DNA of 64,000 bases. Source: Kudoa neothunni. Taxonomy: Eukaryota; Cnidaria. The stretch's first letter is position 1, and each line of letters opens with the position of its first letter. Of the stretch, positions 10,243 through 23,092 are shown piece by piece. The position numbers were made by a program, and so were the translations under genes. The stretch is taken from positions 10,106,001-10,170,000 of the forward strand of contig OZ199839.1 of assembly GCA_964304625.1 (NCBI GenBank), read 5' to 3'. The notes beneath the pieces are model-generated. The model had not been told where the DNA came from. It did not search any database and saw nothing but the letters and a program-made list of their open reading frames with translations.

Positions 10243-13164
10243 ATGGAGATATTCTTCTTGTTGCTTAGTTGTTTTTCTCAATTTTTATGTAATTAATTAC
10301 AAGTATTAACGTGAATAAAAATATTTAGTCATAAACAAGGATTTTGTGCATGCAGCTCTAGATGCGTCTAGCGCCCCTTCTAAAAACCTATTCTATAACA
10401 TAGCAGATAGGGATAAAGTACATCTCACATTATCTGGAACAGAGTACGTTACTAGTGGGAAAAAATGCCTTATAAGAAAGGAAAAGGATAATGCTGTTGA
10501 ATTTGATCAGATTAATTCTTGCCCTAAAAATGAAGTTTCTGATGGAACTGGCAAATGCGTTCGATCATGTTTCGGGAGTGATATTAATCTGGCGTTTAAT
10601 GTCCTATCACCTAGAACAAAATATATTTATGTTTATTCTGGGGAAGTTGCAAACACAATAAAAGATAAGAATACTGGAGGAGACGTATTTGGACTCTCTA
10701 TTCGTATATTACACTAAATAATTACATATAATAAATTATAAATAGCACTTTTGGTGAATCCATTAATTTCAATCTCTACGGATACTAACAAAAAATTAAA
10801 GTTTGAGACTAAAACATGTCCGAATGTTGCTTGTCCTATTTTATACAAAAGTGTTGAATACGCCAAAGGTACCGCTGGTGGTTCTTGTATAGCTGAAAAT
10901 CAAGAGAATACGGTTGATTTTGACATATTGATTCCTCATTATGAGATGAAATGTACAAATTACCCCAGATTTTTCTACAATATGCCCAATTCTTATATGA
11001 AAAAAAATATTGATGTGTATAAACCTCAATACTATGTGACATATAAAGAAGGTGATGATACAAAGAAAAAATACCTTCTCAAATTCCAAAATACATTCCC
11101 ATCAGAAATATGTCTATTCAAGATAAAGGATGCAGCAAACAATGCCAGTGGTAAAACAGCCACCTATGCATCATCGTGTGGTGGTGAAACAGGGGAAAAT
11201 TGTTACGCTCCATGCGATAATGTTGAACTGACACTTGCCGCATCTAAGCCAATCGTAAAAATATTGATTCAAACTAGGCATCATAAGCCAGAAGCTACTA
11301 ATAATATCTTTGAAGGTTATGAAGCAACCAAATTCGGTACGATTTATAGTAAATGTACTATAATTAATATTATTTATAGTTATCGTAGAAGGTACAAGTG
11401 CAAGCACCTTGTTAACATCACCATCCGATGTGGGAATAACACTTAATCGACCTTTATTTAGTCCAAAGAACAACCCTGGGAAATTTTACAATTGTTTATT
11501 AGAGCATTTTCCAGCCGATAAAATCAGACCTGAAACAGGGACTACTTCAAGATGCTCCGACGATATGTGTGGAAACAACTGCCCAGATATTGCTGACATT
11601 ATTGGTTTGGAATCAGGAAAAGCATATATAATTCAAATAAGAAGTGGAGGAATAAATGATTACGGTGACGTCAAAGAATATTTATTTTTCAAAACAAGTG
11701 ATTTAACACAAAAGATCACATTTTATAATTTTTTTAGATAATAAAGATGGATCAAATTTCGTCACTACGGCATCAACCGTAACTGACGTAACTGCTGCAG
11801 TCAAGGCGATTGACAGAACTGTGGGAACCGACCCTACTGAACCAACATGTTCATATTACATCAGTAAAGCAGGTAAACACATGTTTGTAGAAGCAGAATG
11901 TGAAGATAGTAATCCATGCAGAGGATTTTGCACGGAAACTCAGAAATTGATAAATTTACACCTGAAAACAAATTATGATATCAAAGTTGTTTCAAATAAA
12001 GATTATGGTGAAAAAATATTTGAAAATGTTTCAACTAGTAAAAATAAGCTATCGCAATCATATTTAATTTACATTTATTAGCCTTTTCAACTCTCACTCT
12101 ATCCCACAAATTCCTAGACAGGGGATTTCAAGTGATCGGAAACTTGGCAACTGCATATCCAGAAGCGATCTGTAGCTACAAAATTAGAGTAAAAGATGAG
12201 ACTAGTTCAAATGAAGTTTATTCCTGTCCCACGGTTACCCCTAATCCTCCACAGGTCATCCCACCTACTACCAATGCTGACCAGTCTTCCATAAATAAAG
12301 AAATAAGACAACCTCAGTTGGTCGATGCGGCCAATTATCATACTAATAGAGTAGTCAGGGCCAGTATTGGAGCGGATTCAACTCTAAATTCATCTACGAT
12401 CACCCAACCTAAGTTCCCTCCATGCAATAAACCACCACTATGCAGCAACATAATAATTAGTGATGGTTACGAGGCTGATAAAGAGTACCAAGTATTGGTT
12501 ATCGCTGTAGGCAGATCAGAAGAAGTTACCATCGATATTCCCAAAAGTACAATCTTTACCCATCAAACTATAGAATTTTGAATGTATCACACATAAATAG
12601 ATGTTCCTCCCGAGAATCCAGTGGAAGTAGACAAACAAATCACAGTGAATATCGAAAGAGTCGGTGAAACCTTAAAAATCACATCATCGTTTCCAAAAGA
12701 AAAGGCTGAAAATTCAGTGTGTCAATGGATTTTGAAAAATACGAGCGATCCTTGTTTACCTGTAGTTAAAAAATGCGTTACTGTTGGAGTTGGCGGTTGT
12801 ACGCTTCCAACATGCAAATCATTCATAATTGATGATGTAAGCGATACCAGTGATTATCATTTAACGGTTATTCACTCGGAAGATCCTACAGTTAAAGGCG
12901 TGGGGAGAATAAAACGAGGTATTCAACATGAAATAATTAATTTAATTATCAATATAGGAGAAACCTCTAATAAATCAACGTAAAATTATGTAAAAATAAT
13001 GTTAAATAAAATTTATTTAGGGCGAGCATCAAAATGTATTGTTTTTTTTTATTTGAGCATGTTTGAATGAGATAATATTTAGAATAATTGGGATAGTTGT
13101 ACCGATTCTAATTGTCGTCGTAGCTGTTGGATTGTACTATGGTTGCATAAAGAATAAAGCGTAA
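10243..13164 (+). CDS. Secreted, membrane-anchored cysteine-rich repeat protein (paralogue 1)
   Basis: Eight exons: 10243-10288, 10329-10703, 10746-11336, 11389-11697, 11738-12037, 12118-12546, 12601-12918, 13058-13164. Introns are 40-139 nt and all phase 1; total about 824 aa. Exon 1 is a signal peptide (MEIFFLLLSCFSQFL). Exons 2-7 each carry one or two repeats of about 70-110 aa. Each repeat has a first Cys (C.Y/C.I), a later C-x3-C-like pair (KCVRSC, NCYAPC, MCGNNC, PCRGFC) and an end strand Y.I.V, a pattern like an FN3- or Ig-type beta sandwich. Exon 8 gives a transmembrane helix (IVVPILIVVVAVGLYYG) and a 6-residue cytoplasmic tail. This suggests a cell-surface protein. I recognise no named family. 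The last splice (acceptor GAG after a T-run) was chosen because it is the only phase-compatible one. The paralogue at 35.1-32.8 kb has introns at the same positions. Confidence 0.75.
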
Positions 13165-14233
13165 CTGTAGACTCCAAGCCTACCCATTGACCTAATTAAA
13201 AATTATAACATACATATGCATGAATTTTAATAGCATATGTTTATCAAAAATTTAGATGTTATTTCAGTCATTCGAATTTTATTGAATCGTTATATAAAAA
13301 TAAGTTGGAATTGTATAAGTGCTAATCATTATAATTTCGTACTATAAGACAGCTCTGTTATTCAGTCATTGTAAATGATATCGAATTAAATTGGGGATTA
13401 CCATAAATTAATATAATATTTATTAGAATTAGAGTAAATGAGTTAAGAGTAATGTTGAAACAAACATATTTAAATAAATATGAATATATTTTTTATTTTC
13501 ATTGATAAATACACAGTAAAGTCTCCATACAACGTAGAAAACCTAAATTTGCTACGATGTAACAAATCATTACATATTATAGGGGTGGGCAACAGAGGTG
13601 GCCGGAAGAACCAAATATTGATGATGGAAGAAAATGTTTCCACTTTCGGAGCCATAACATTAAATATAGGCTCAAACATCAAAAGCTTTATCATAAATAT
13701 TATAGAATACATACATTCCAGGCGAATCTCGAGATAATTATTGAATCGGCATATATATATGCGTGTCTGTAACCAATTAATCTATTATTTCAAGAAAGTG
13801 GCTATTGACATGTTAAATAATATATATGTGACACTAATGTTGACTCTACTTTATTTATTTCTGGTCCACCGCTTTGCTTTTTTGGGCCAGAAATAATTAA
13901 ATCTGTGAACGACTTGTAAGTAAGAGTTGCTGAGGTTAAAAATTTCTATTGCGCTACTTACATGCCTTTTAGAATTAAACTTTAACGTTCCAATAAATAT
14001 TCTATGCCTTATTTTAATTCATAAAATTATACAATTTGATTGGAATCAGCGCATACCGGAAAATAATGAGCAAAAATTAGTTTCATTGGAACACTGCTGA
14101 TTCGTACAAATAAATTTTGTAAACAACACTTTTAAATATCAATAAAATAAAGTAAATGAACAACAACATTTTATACGATGAAAATTCTACAGTTGAAGCT
14201 AGAACAAAACTTACGCTCCAAAAAGGATGGCGT
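13165..14233. other. Intergenic, no gene seen
   Basis: AT-rich 3' flank of the cysteine-rich gene. The ORFs at 13470-13740 on both strands overlap each other and show no family motif. Confidence 0.5.
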
Positions 14234-15300
14234 CTCTTTCTACAACAACAATGCATGTGCGAGGTTATAAGATTAAACTTATTTTCATTATTTTTGTATG
14301 TTATTAGACGAATAACTAAATTTTAATAAATGATATCATATTTTTATATTTTATTATAACGCATAAATAATGTTTATGGCCAATTCTAGCGTTTAAAAAC
14401 AAATGCAACAATTCAGAAAGAATTTAATGCTATATGAGATTTTTAAAATGAGTTATTGATTATAAATAACTTTTTTTTATTATTCATATTTATTCGTGGT
14501 AAAAATATTTTGGAGAGCGATTTCACTATTCGGGAAAACTAGTTATCGAGGAGTCCGGACAAGATGACTGATGATGTAATAATGAGCACTTTTTTATGTT
14601 TTTCCTCGATACAACAGAAACTATGTTGATTTTATGTTTAATAATGTCATGGTTATCAAAATCGGTGAAGAAATGTTTTGCGATTGTTTTTTATTTTGCA
14701 CCAAATACCGCGTAACCATCTACTAAGATTGGTAAAACCATCTGAGGCCAGTATAGAAACATTTATTATCCTCATTTGGATTATAAACAATAATTCAATC
14801 GGCTCAAAAAAACATAATGTTGCATCTGAATATGGCGAAATAATGACAAACAGCGATGTATCAGCTGACCCGAGAGTGTACACCGAAGAAGATAATGAGT
14901 CTAACTGTAATTAATTCATTCAAACTCATAATGAAACCAAAATATATGAAAATAATAACTATGAATACAAAAGGTGACAGACAGATTATTTCATACATTA
15001 AATTAACTTAGTGAAAGTGATTGTAGAAAATGATTTATTGAATTTAACTCCTCTTCACAGCAGTATGAATAAACTTAATTTTATTATGAACGAGGTAAAA
15101 GCTACGCGTAGACCCAAAACAATGAATACTTATTTTGAATTTGATAAACAACTTCTTGATATCTAAATGTTATGTTTGTAAAAAACATAAGCACTTTGTT
15201 TGTAAAATTGTTGTGGGTTATTCGCTTTATAATATATAAATCTAACGGAAATAAAATTAATCTAATAATCCTGGCACATGCACCATTGTTGTGGAAAGAG
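14234..15300. mobile_element. 1.1-kb TIR DNA transposon (MITE-like), copy 2
   Basis: The left end CTCTTTCTACAACAACAATG and the right end, read inverted (CTCTTTCCACAACAATGGTG), match. The repeat continues inward past GCATGTGC and an AATAACNNA block for roughly 130 bases. Size and end sequence (CTC...CAC.A...TGCATG.GC) match the element at 8254-9362, so they are one family. The sequence between is non-coding; an 80-codon ORF at 14678-14914 shows no transposase motif. No target duplication is obvious. Confidence 0.65.
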
Positions 15301-15522
15301 ACACTACCCTCTAAAAGCAACAATTGAGTTAAAATATAATTCATTTTATTTAAATTTCGAATATATTAATGTCAAGATAATTTTAAATATTAAATTAACA
15401 TAAAAATGAGTATCTAATAATACATAAATAAAAGTATAATCAATAGCATACATTACTAAATAAACCAAAAAGTAAAATATTTTAATTAATGAAAAGAAAA
15501 AAAGAATATAAATAACAGCAAA

Positions 15523-17872
15523 TTATACAACTTTATATATAGGAAACCAATTAGTTATTTTCCTTTCATTCCTAGTCGACTTTTGGGACTTTTCTACCGA
15601 AAATAGAGCAGATTCGAGTTTGTCATGATCCCAATCAAATTTTTCATTACAGAACTTAAACAGCGATTTCTTATTGATTTTGCTCCACGAAAAAACTCGC
15701 TTAGAATAATCGTCAACAATTGGTTGTAGGAACGAATTTATTATGGTTCTGTTAGGAAAACTTTCAGGTAGCGATAAATTTTTTAATTTTTTCATTATTG
15801 GATGTGTTTCTGTTTCACATTGTACAGCTTCTTTAAATTTTTCAAGGGTATCAAAAGCACTATTATTTGTGAAAAATTGATTGACAATAGAGAGGGCCTT
15901 AACTGGCCCTATATTTTCGATGCCAGAAGTGTAATCACAACCACTCAACACAGCAAAAGCAATCAATTGAGCTCTCGATAAAGGCATATCACAACTATCA
16001 AAGATGCGTCCATACCTACTAGATAGATGTTTAGTGGTTTTGATGGTGGCTCGACGAATATCTCCAAGTTGATGCAAAAATCCTTTAAGCACTCTTTTAG
16101 CGCCAAAAAGCAAAGCATCTCCATCGTTAGTGAGAACGAAGTCACATTTGGATATTCTACAATAAAATTACCAGGCCACATATTACAAACCCAATTTAAT
16201 ACAAGTTCAAATGAGCACATTGTGCTTCCGCCTCTCCAGGCGCGAACATCCACGGTATACCGAAGCAATCAAAAAGTTCTATACAGTCTCTAATAATCTG
16301 CTCTGTTACTGATGAGGCTTGTCTCTCAATCTTAGTTATTTCCCCAATGAGGGAAGATGTATCTTCTTTAATTTTTTGAGAAACGTTTTTCAGATCAACT
16401 TTTTCTGATTTTAAGCTCGGAAATATCCTTTCAACTGCTGGTTCGTCCTTAATCTTTAATAAATCGTTTTCATTTTCCTCCTTAGCACCAACATCTATAA
16501 TATGACTTTGGACGACATGCTCTTTTGGTTCAACAATAAAATCTTCCGTCGACCCCAGCACCATATTTTCAATCATTACATTCTTAGTTGACTCCTTAAT
16601 AGGAGAATTTGTGGATAATTCCGATTTCATTATATTTATATCATTCAACTTATTTAACTCTGTAGCTGTCTCAATTTTATGGTCAGCTGGCGATATTGGT
16701 AGAGACCTCTCATCGACACCGTCGTCATCATCAGAAAGATTAGATTTCACAAATACTACCGAGCATTTTGATTTTTTTAGTGGATCTCTTATTTGGGTGG
16801 GTAATTTGCGTTTGGTAAAGTTCATGGATTTCAATTTGGAGACGTTTACTTGGATACCATCAGAATCTAACTCACTATCCTTAACATTGTTATGCGAAGC
16901 GATGTAGCCTTCTTGTTCCAGTAAAACATAATAAGAATGTTCATCTGAAGCTAATCTACTCCCTGATAAGATTTTGTCTCTGCCGATTTTATTGTATTCT
17001 TCATTGAGTTGAGTGAGGTTGTTCTGTCTGAGTTGGGTTTCAATTTCATTCAACTTGTGTGTGATACGAGCCTTTCGCATAAGTCTCTGATACTACAAAA
17101 GTATTGAAACAAAGCAGCATAATACAGGATTGAACAAATTACTTGATATTTTGAAATGTCATCAATTTTTTCGTTAAAAGAAAACCCAACGTTCATATCA
17201 TACTTCAGTTGCTCCCTCGCATCATTTAATAGTTTGTGCTGTTCAGGGAGTGAAAGTTGTTCAAATTTATCTCCAAACATACTCGTATCCTCATTAAGTT
17301 CACTTATTTCTAACAAATCTTCTCGATCGACACAACAAAATGTATCAACATTATTGAATATTTCCATAGAGCTTTTTATAGGTACATCACGAACCGGAAT
17401 ATTCTTCAAATATTCCCTGTGAGGAAGATCGAAAGGATCTTTGTAGACAGGTTGTGAAGTGCTAACTATGAATTCACTATTGGTACTGTTGTCGATATCT
17501 GGATTGCAAACATTTAGTTCTGCAGCAACCAATTGATTGACAACTAGCCTCCGATGTTTTTGGTCGCGTTCACTCTGTTGATTAATCTGTCGTTGTTTTC
17601 GCTTTCTTCGAGTTTTCTGCTTTATAGTGGGCGCCTCACCATCAAATACAAATATTGGTTTCATTCCAAGCTCTAGCATTCGGCATATTCTCTTGAAAAT
17701 GTAAAGGAGGTGTGCATTCGCCATTTTGGAACCGTCCACATTTCGCATTCCTTTGGTTGCAATATTCAACCACACACTCACATCCACTGCAGCTGTAGCA
17801 CCATTAAGATCATCATAACAAATATTTTTTCCAGCATTATCTATTATTTTCCACAATCCTTGAACCCCCCAT
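15523..17872 (-). CDS. ERCC5: DNA repair endonuclease XPG
   Basis: Structure-specific nuclease making the 3' incision in nucleotide excision repair. Exons: 17872-17143, 17092-16203, 16156-15523; introns 50 and 46 nt; about 750 aa. N region: AAVDVSVWLN and PIFVFDGEAP carry the metal-binding Asp residues. I region: FAPGEAEAQC, then across the second intron LTNDGDALLFG and LSGCDYTSGI, followed by a helix-hairpin-helix. The C-terminus ends ERKITNWFPIYKVV, a PIP-box-like motif. The spacer between N and I regions is much shorter than in vertebrate XPG (about 1190 aa in human). The family-invariant start MGVQGLW is readable only if the C-run at 17865-17870 (six bases) is five bases long. As written, the ATG at 17872-17870 is one base out of frame with the rest. 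This is a likely sequencing indel or a recent frameshift. Confidence 0.92.
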
Positions 17873-18773
17873 GATCTAGTGGGCTGACTCTCAAATCAGT
17901 TTCAGTCTACTCCTACTAACTAACGACTATCATATAATCTAACACGCGCATCACAAAATAATAAAACATTGTTCGTTTACTCTTGATTCACGAGAGAGTT
18001 TATATGTTAGGCAATACTAACAATGCTAATACATCGAATTTTCTAAGCTCGACTTTGTTTATTACATTCTAAGTGATAAATTACAGCGAATAATTTTATA
18101 ACGCATATTAAATTATTTATAATTATTTCAACATCGTTTCAAATAAAATTTCTGAACGAAAATTATTAGAATAATCCCCCTGCTCGCGCAACATATAACC
18201 AAAAGGTCATTTAACTAAGTAAATAATTGTGCATGGCACTCTTCATTTCTTATTAAACAACGATTCACAACAGAAACTACACTTAAAAATATTATCTTTC
18301 TTATTTTTTATCAGAAAATAAATTGCAACTAGCCACGTTTGTTAACTTGCGAAGTTTTTAAGATTAAGATAAGTTTGGCAGCCAATATCAAAACTGCAGT
18401 CATCAGTTCTAAATAGCTCGTAATCTTCGTAATTATATAGCATAAATTCGAATTCTTAATTAGTTTGTTATATAAAAATATTAACTCTTGATAGGTATCG
18501 TTAGTCACGTATAATATAGGTCACAATTAGGCCCTCAACAAATTGAGGGTAAGGGGATAATCCTCTACTTCGAAGAGATTAAGTCAATCTATTAATAAGA
18601 TAGCGTGATTCGTTCACAATGTATTTTTGTAATCAATGTTAGGAGAAATTTTTTACCGAAATTCAGCAGTGCATTATTTTTTGGAATAAACTATTTTATC
18701 TATTTTAAAGTATCAGCTAAACTACAGTATTAAAGTATCAGTGTAGCAGTTGGGGTGTTGTCGCATACAAAAT
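17873..18773. other. Upstream of XPG, no gene seen
   Basis: It contains CACGCGCATC at about 17942, an NRF1-like half site 70 bp from the XPG start. Otherwise AT-rich with no ORF of interest. Confidence 0.4.
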
Positions 18774-18995
18774 CGGAAATAAAATCGTTTCCTACAATTC
18801 GGGCTGTTAATTCACTTCTTTTTTAAAAGTTTTTTCATTTTTGATCTTATCAAAAAAATACACTATGTATTTAAATTCAGCTCAAAAAGAATTAACCTAT
18901 AAACTGGAAATAAATCTTAAGTCGAGCACGTTCGGATTCGCGTGGAATCTCTATGTTGTTGATAAATACATCAAAAATATTATTATTTCTCTATT
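18774..18995. mobile_element. MITE copy 2 (reverse, one end lost)
   Basis: It starts CGGAAATAAAATCGTTTCCTA and follows the reverse complement of the element at 1630-1933. It goes through AAACTGGAAATAAATCTTA, GTCGAGCAC and a TTGATAAAT block, then similarity ends near 18995 before the second terminal repeat. It is a truncated member of the same family. Confidence 0.6.
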
Positions 18996-20515
18996 ATTTT
19001 AACAAATCCAGAGTCGCTAATTGTTCAATGAATTTTTTATTCGTATCTGTTAATAAAAGTTTGTAAATGTTCAATCTTGTGATTTCGTATTTTACATACA
19101 GACCTTTTTGATTAATTCTATTCAAAACTAAAACAAAGATGTTTCAATTTAACTATGGCGTAACTTAATGTGATTTTTAGTTTATAAATTTTTTTGCGTA
19201 GTTTATTCGTGAATAAAAAAATTTTATAATAATATTTGTTCCAAAAATCCAACTTGAAAATTTATAATTTACTCTATTAAGTTATCTTTTTATTTATATA
19301 CACTAAGTAATTATCAACAAAAATATTCAATTTAATTTTTTTTAATTAAAGTAACTTTAGAACAGAACATTCGTCACAAATCAACATGTACGTTTTTTAA
19401 ACATTTTATGTTAAATCTATAATGGATGTTAATATGTCAAATGCATTTTTTTATTATTTATTTCAACAATATTTCTGCGTGGTTGAATGTTTCAGGCTTT
19501 TTAACTAATATAATTAATTTACTGAGACGCATTATCTATCAAAATGTTTTTTAAAACTAGTAACAACCCCAAAACGTTTGAACCATGAAATCCTCAATAA
19601 TCCTCACTTCAACACATAATCACCTTCGTTTTTTTAAGTCTAGCCTAGCTACAATGGATCAACGATGACAGGTAGATTAGTTTAATCATTTCACGGGTAA
19701 ACACTAAACCAAATATTGAGGTCTCAAGTATTGTTATTTAAGGGAATGGTTATTGGCATGATATGTAATATCCAGTTGTCACCATTTTCGACTATATTTA
19801 TTAACGACCCTAAGAGTGAATTAATGGGTAAGAAATAATTAGATATCACGAATTTGAAAAAATTACGTCTGTATACAACGTGTGAACTAAAGCTACTCGG
19901 ATAAAATTTGTTTCTTGGGCTTACTTATGCTTACATGACGATTTGAATTAAAATTTACCAAATTAATAGCCTCTGCCATTTTATTTATATAGATCAGACG
20001 TCACCAAAGTTTTTAACTGGCGGACTAAATTTTTAATGTCCAAACTCTTCGAGGGACGGATCAAAAATTTTGTTTCGAAAAGCAATTATAAAGAAGAAAC
20101 AAAAATAATATATTGAATGAAAATAGGTCATTCCTGGCGAAAGTTATAGCATGAATATAACGCTAATCTGGGTTTAAAAATATAGAATTGATATCCGATC
20201 TAATTATAATCTACAATCTGAAAATTCGGCCATTATTCTGCATTTTAACTTATAAAAATTAATTATAAATGCTTTTAAGGTAGATATTAAAGTAATATTG
20301 CGGAATAACATCAATTTTACTGCCTACATTTAGATAGTCATTTTTTTAGATTTCTTCTTAATCTAGAATATGAACTTCAAGAAAATTTATCACTTCAAAC
20401 AATCTTCATAAAGATTCTAATACGATTAATATCGAAAGTTGACAACTGGTTTCCGTCTGCACGGATTTTCTCACGAGAAGTCTCCATTCAACTCTATTCA
20501 ATAAAATAGGCTTTG
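18996..20515. other. AT-rich stretch upstream of GATD1
   Basis: No coding sequence recognised. Around 19995-20065 a GC-richer stretch (CACCAAAGTTTTTAACTGGC) resembles hAT-type ends but has no matching partner nearby. Confidence 0.4.
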
Positions 20516-20526
20516 ATGTCAACGCG

Positions 20527-21255
20527 ATGAGGTCAAAAAGTTCTTTACAATGTCTGTTGATAATGAATAACAATGGATTGGGTGTTGATGCTATGGATTG
20601 GTGTAGAATTCATTCCTATCTCACCAAAAAACAAATAACAGTACAAATCGCCACCAAATTAGGTGGAGCAATCAAAATTGAAAATCTGGATCCTACATCT
20701 GACGAGCCTTACCAGCAATATATTCAAAATAATCCTATCAACACATCAGTTCCATTTGATAGTGTAGATCCTTCCGTGTTCGACTGTGTGATAATTCCTT
20801 CATGTGAAAATTATTTAATGGAGTTGGTGAGTTGCAACCGACTCGGATACATACTCTACGAGTTTAACTCACTTAACAAAGTGATATGTGCCATTGGTTT
20901 TGGAGTAGCAGGTTTACTTTCTGCCAAATCGGACTCAATCAAAGACTTCTCTTCTCTTGTTCAAAATTCAGACAACACCTCAATGAAATGGTCATTTGCA
21001 GGTCGGTCAATAACTGGTCCAACAATTCAACAAATATTTCAACATTTCCACTCAAAAGATAATGCTTCCTGTGATTATCCTATGTTTTTGGAAAATCAGA
21101 TTCGGTTCGAGGGAGGTAATTTTGTTTCCTCGACCGACCTATCCAAACCCCACATTGTCATAGATAACAATCTAATAACTTCTCAAAATACAGTTTCTTA
21201 TGGATTACTATTGAAACTTGTAGTTAATTTAATGAAATCAAAAAACTCTGGATGA
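20527..21255 (+). CDS. GATD1: Glutamine amidotransferase-like class 1 domain protein (GATD1-like)
   Basis: Single exon, 242 aa, close to the usual length (about 220 aa in vertebrates). It is a DJ-1/PfpI-type Rossmann-like fold. Matches to GATD1 run in order: a first strand (CLLIMNNN), TKLGGAIKIENLD, FDCVIIPSCENYLMEL (family: ALLIPSCPGALTDL), KVICAIGFGVAGL (family: PICAVGHGVAAL), WSFAGRSITGPT (family: SYSLTGPS) and HIVIDNNLITSQN (family: HVVLDRHLVTGQN). The nucleophile-elbow Cys seen in many DJ-1 relatives is replaced here, as in GATD1, so catalytic activity is doubtful; the family function is not established. A 4-codon upstream ORF (ATG at 20516) ends in a TGA overlapping the main ATG by ATGA, which could tune translation by re-initiation. 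Confidence 0.85.
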   Translation: MRSKSSLQCLLIMNNNGLGVDAMDWCRIHSYLTKKQITVQIATKLGGAIKIENLDPTSDEPYQQYIQNNPINTSVPFDSVDPSVFDCVIIPSCENYLMELVSCNRLGYILYEFNSLNKVICAIGFGVAGLLSAKSDSIKDFSSLVQNSDNTSMKWSFAGRSITGPTIQQIFQHFHSKDNASCDYPMFLENQIRFEGGNFVSSTDLSKPHIVIDNNLITSQNTVSYGLLLKLVVNLMKSKNSG

Positions 21256-21599
21256 TATAAACTTAATTTGCTTTTAGGAGCGATGTCATTTTAAATTTGT
21301 TGTTTATTTGCTTTCGAAGCTTATCGCTTGCCAATTATTCATTTGTTTTAAAGGTAATTACAGTAGGCGGCCGATCTTGTACACCTTTCAAAAAATTGTT
21401 ATGATGAAATTTTTAGTATCTAGTCAGCTTTAAATAAAATATATGTATAAATTTTTAGCGTTTTAACTAAATATAAATAACTTCAAATAGTTGAAGTGAG
21501 ATAATAAATGCCACATGACTAATTGATTTTGCACACTTTTCTCGACCATCTTTTGGTTTAATTTTTGTTTGATATCAATTAAATAATACAGATGGCAAT

Positions 21600-23092
21600 A
21601 ACTAATTTAAAAATTATTAGAACTTTGGAAGGTTTATGCAAAATAATAAAGTATTTCGAATATCGCCACCCTAAATGGGATTCTTCGTAAGAAAGAGAAA
21701 CTAATTCCTACTGTTGAAGGAGGATTGACATGAAATAAAAGAAAAAACATAAATAATGGATCAAACGTTGAATATGAGCAAGATGTTTACGATTGGATAT
21801 GTTTGATAAGGGATAAAAATCGAAATCACCGCCTCTGATATCATAAATAAAAGAATTGAACGTTCATTTGAAAATATGAATCCGGAAATTGTGACAATTT
21901 TGTGGTTTAAGGGCTTTAAAAACGATTTAACCTAAAAAATTAATTTCCCTGGCGAAACCGCAGATGTGGATTCTGCAGTTGTTGAAGAATGGATTCCACA
22001 ACTTAAAAACATATGTGAAAATTATAGCTCAGATTGTAAATATAATATCGACGAATCTGCATTATTCTACCAGCAACATAGAGGTATATGTAGTTTTTTA
22101 ACATTTTGATTTATTTTGTAGGTAAAAGTTTTGTAGTTTCATCAGAAAGAAATATAAAAGGGATAAAACAATCGATGAAGCGAGTAACTATTTTTATGAG
22201 GTGCCTCAATGAGCGGTGAAAATCTCGAACCACTAATAATCGGCAAGAACAAAAACCCTCGTTGTTTTAAGAATATTAAAAAACTTCCGGTGTCATCTGG
22301 AAACAATAATAAAGGTTGGGTGAATAGTGAAGTATTCTTGAGATATATAACCAATCTTAATCAATCATTTGAAAAAAGGAATAAACATGTGTTATTATTT
22401 CTTGATAATGCATCCTCTCATTGAAAAAAAAATTGAGAAATATTAAAATGGTTTTTCTCATAAAAAAACGAATGTTTTACAACCTCTTGATCAGAGGATA
22501 ATATATTCGTTTAAATCTTCCTACAAAAGAGCTATGATTAAGGGATATATTGCTCGTGTTGAAACAGGTATTGATCCCATCCCTCCGAACCTATTAGAGG
22601 CAATGTTTCTTATAAGAAGTTCTTGGGATATGGTTATTCCAGAAATAATTAGAAATTGTTTTAAAAAGGCGTATTTTCCTATTGATGAATTGTCCTCAAT
22701 ATCACTACCACTAAGCGAGAATTTAATAATAAAAAATGCATCTAATGGAGAAAGCAATGATATTATATGTCCAGTGAAAATTAATGATCAAATATAGGAG
22801 ATGATTCAGGAGGAGGATGAAATTTGTTGCTTATATAATGGCCATTCTACGTTAGATTTAGACAGTAGGGTAATTTAGTGGATCTGGTGAGGAAGTGCCT
22901 GAAGATAAATCTGAGGATACTCCTGTTCTGAATTTCAAAGAGGCTATTGATTCTATCAGTGAACTTCAAAAATTATTTCTGAAAAACGACATTAATTGAT
23001 CAAAAATTCTTTCAAATCTTGAGAACAACGTATGCGATATCATGTGGAAATATACTAAACAATCGAAAATAACCGATTTTTTCAAACGTTAG
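21600..23092 (+). mobile_element. Tigger/pogo transposase fossil (Tc1/mariner superfamily)
   Basis: Pieces in order: an HTH remnant (IATLNGILRKKEKL, about 21660), YNIDESALFYQ (first Asp, about 22050), ENLEPLIIGKNKNPRCFK (about 22230), the second Asp in LLFLDNASSH (about 22405), VLQPLDQ (about 22480) and a long C-terminal helical region to 22797. It ends with KQSKITDFFKR and a stop (23050-23092). A 38-nt GT..AG segment (22084-22121) within the core looks like a spliced intron, with RG/KSFVV continuous across it. Several in-frame stops and at least one frameshift (near 22205) make it inactive. The KQSKITDFF end is a textbook PCNA-interacting (PIP) motif, a feature known from pogo transposase. 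Confidence 0.85.

Noticed and set aside
19995-20100. hAT-like end near GATD1
   Set aside because: Only weak similarity and no second end or target duplication found.
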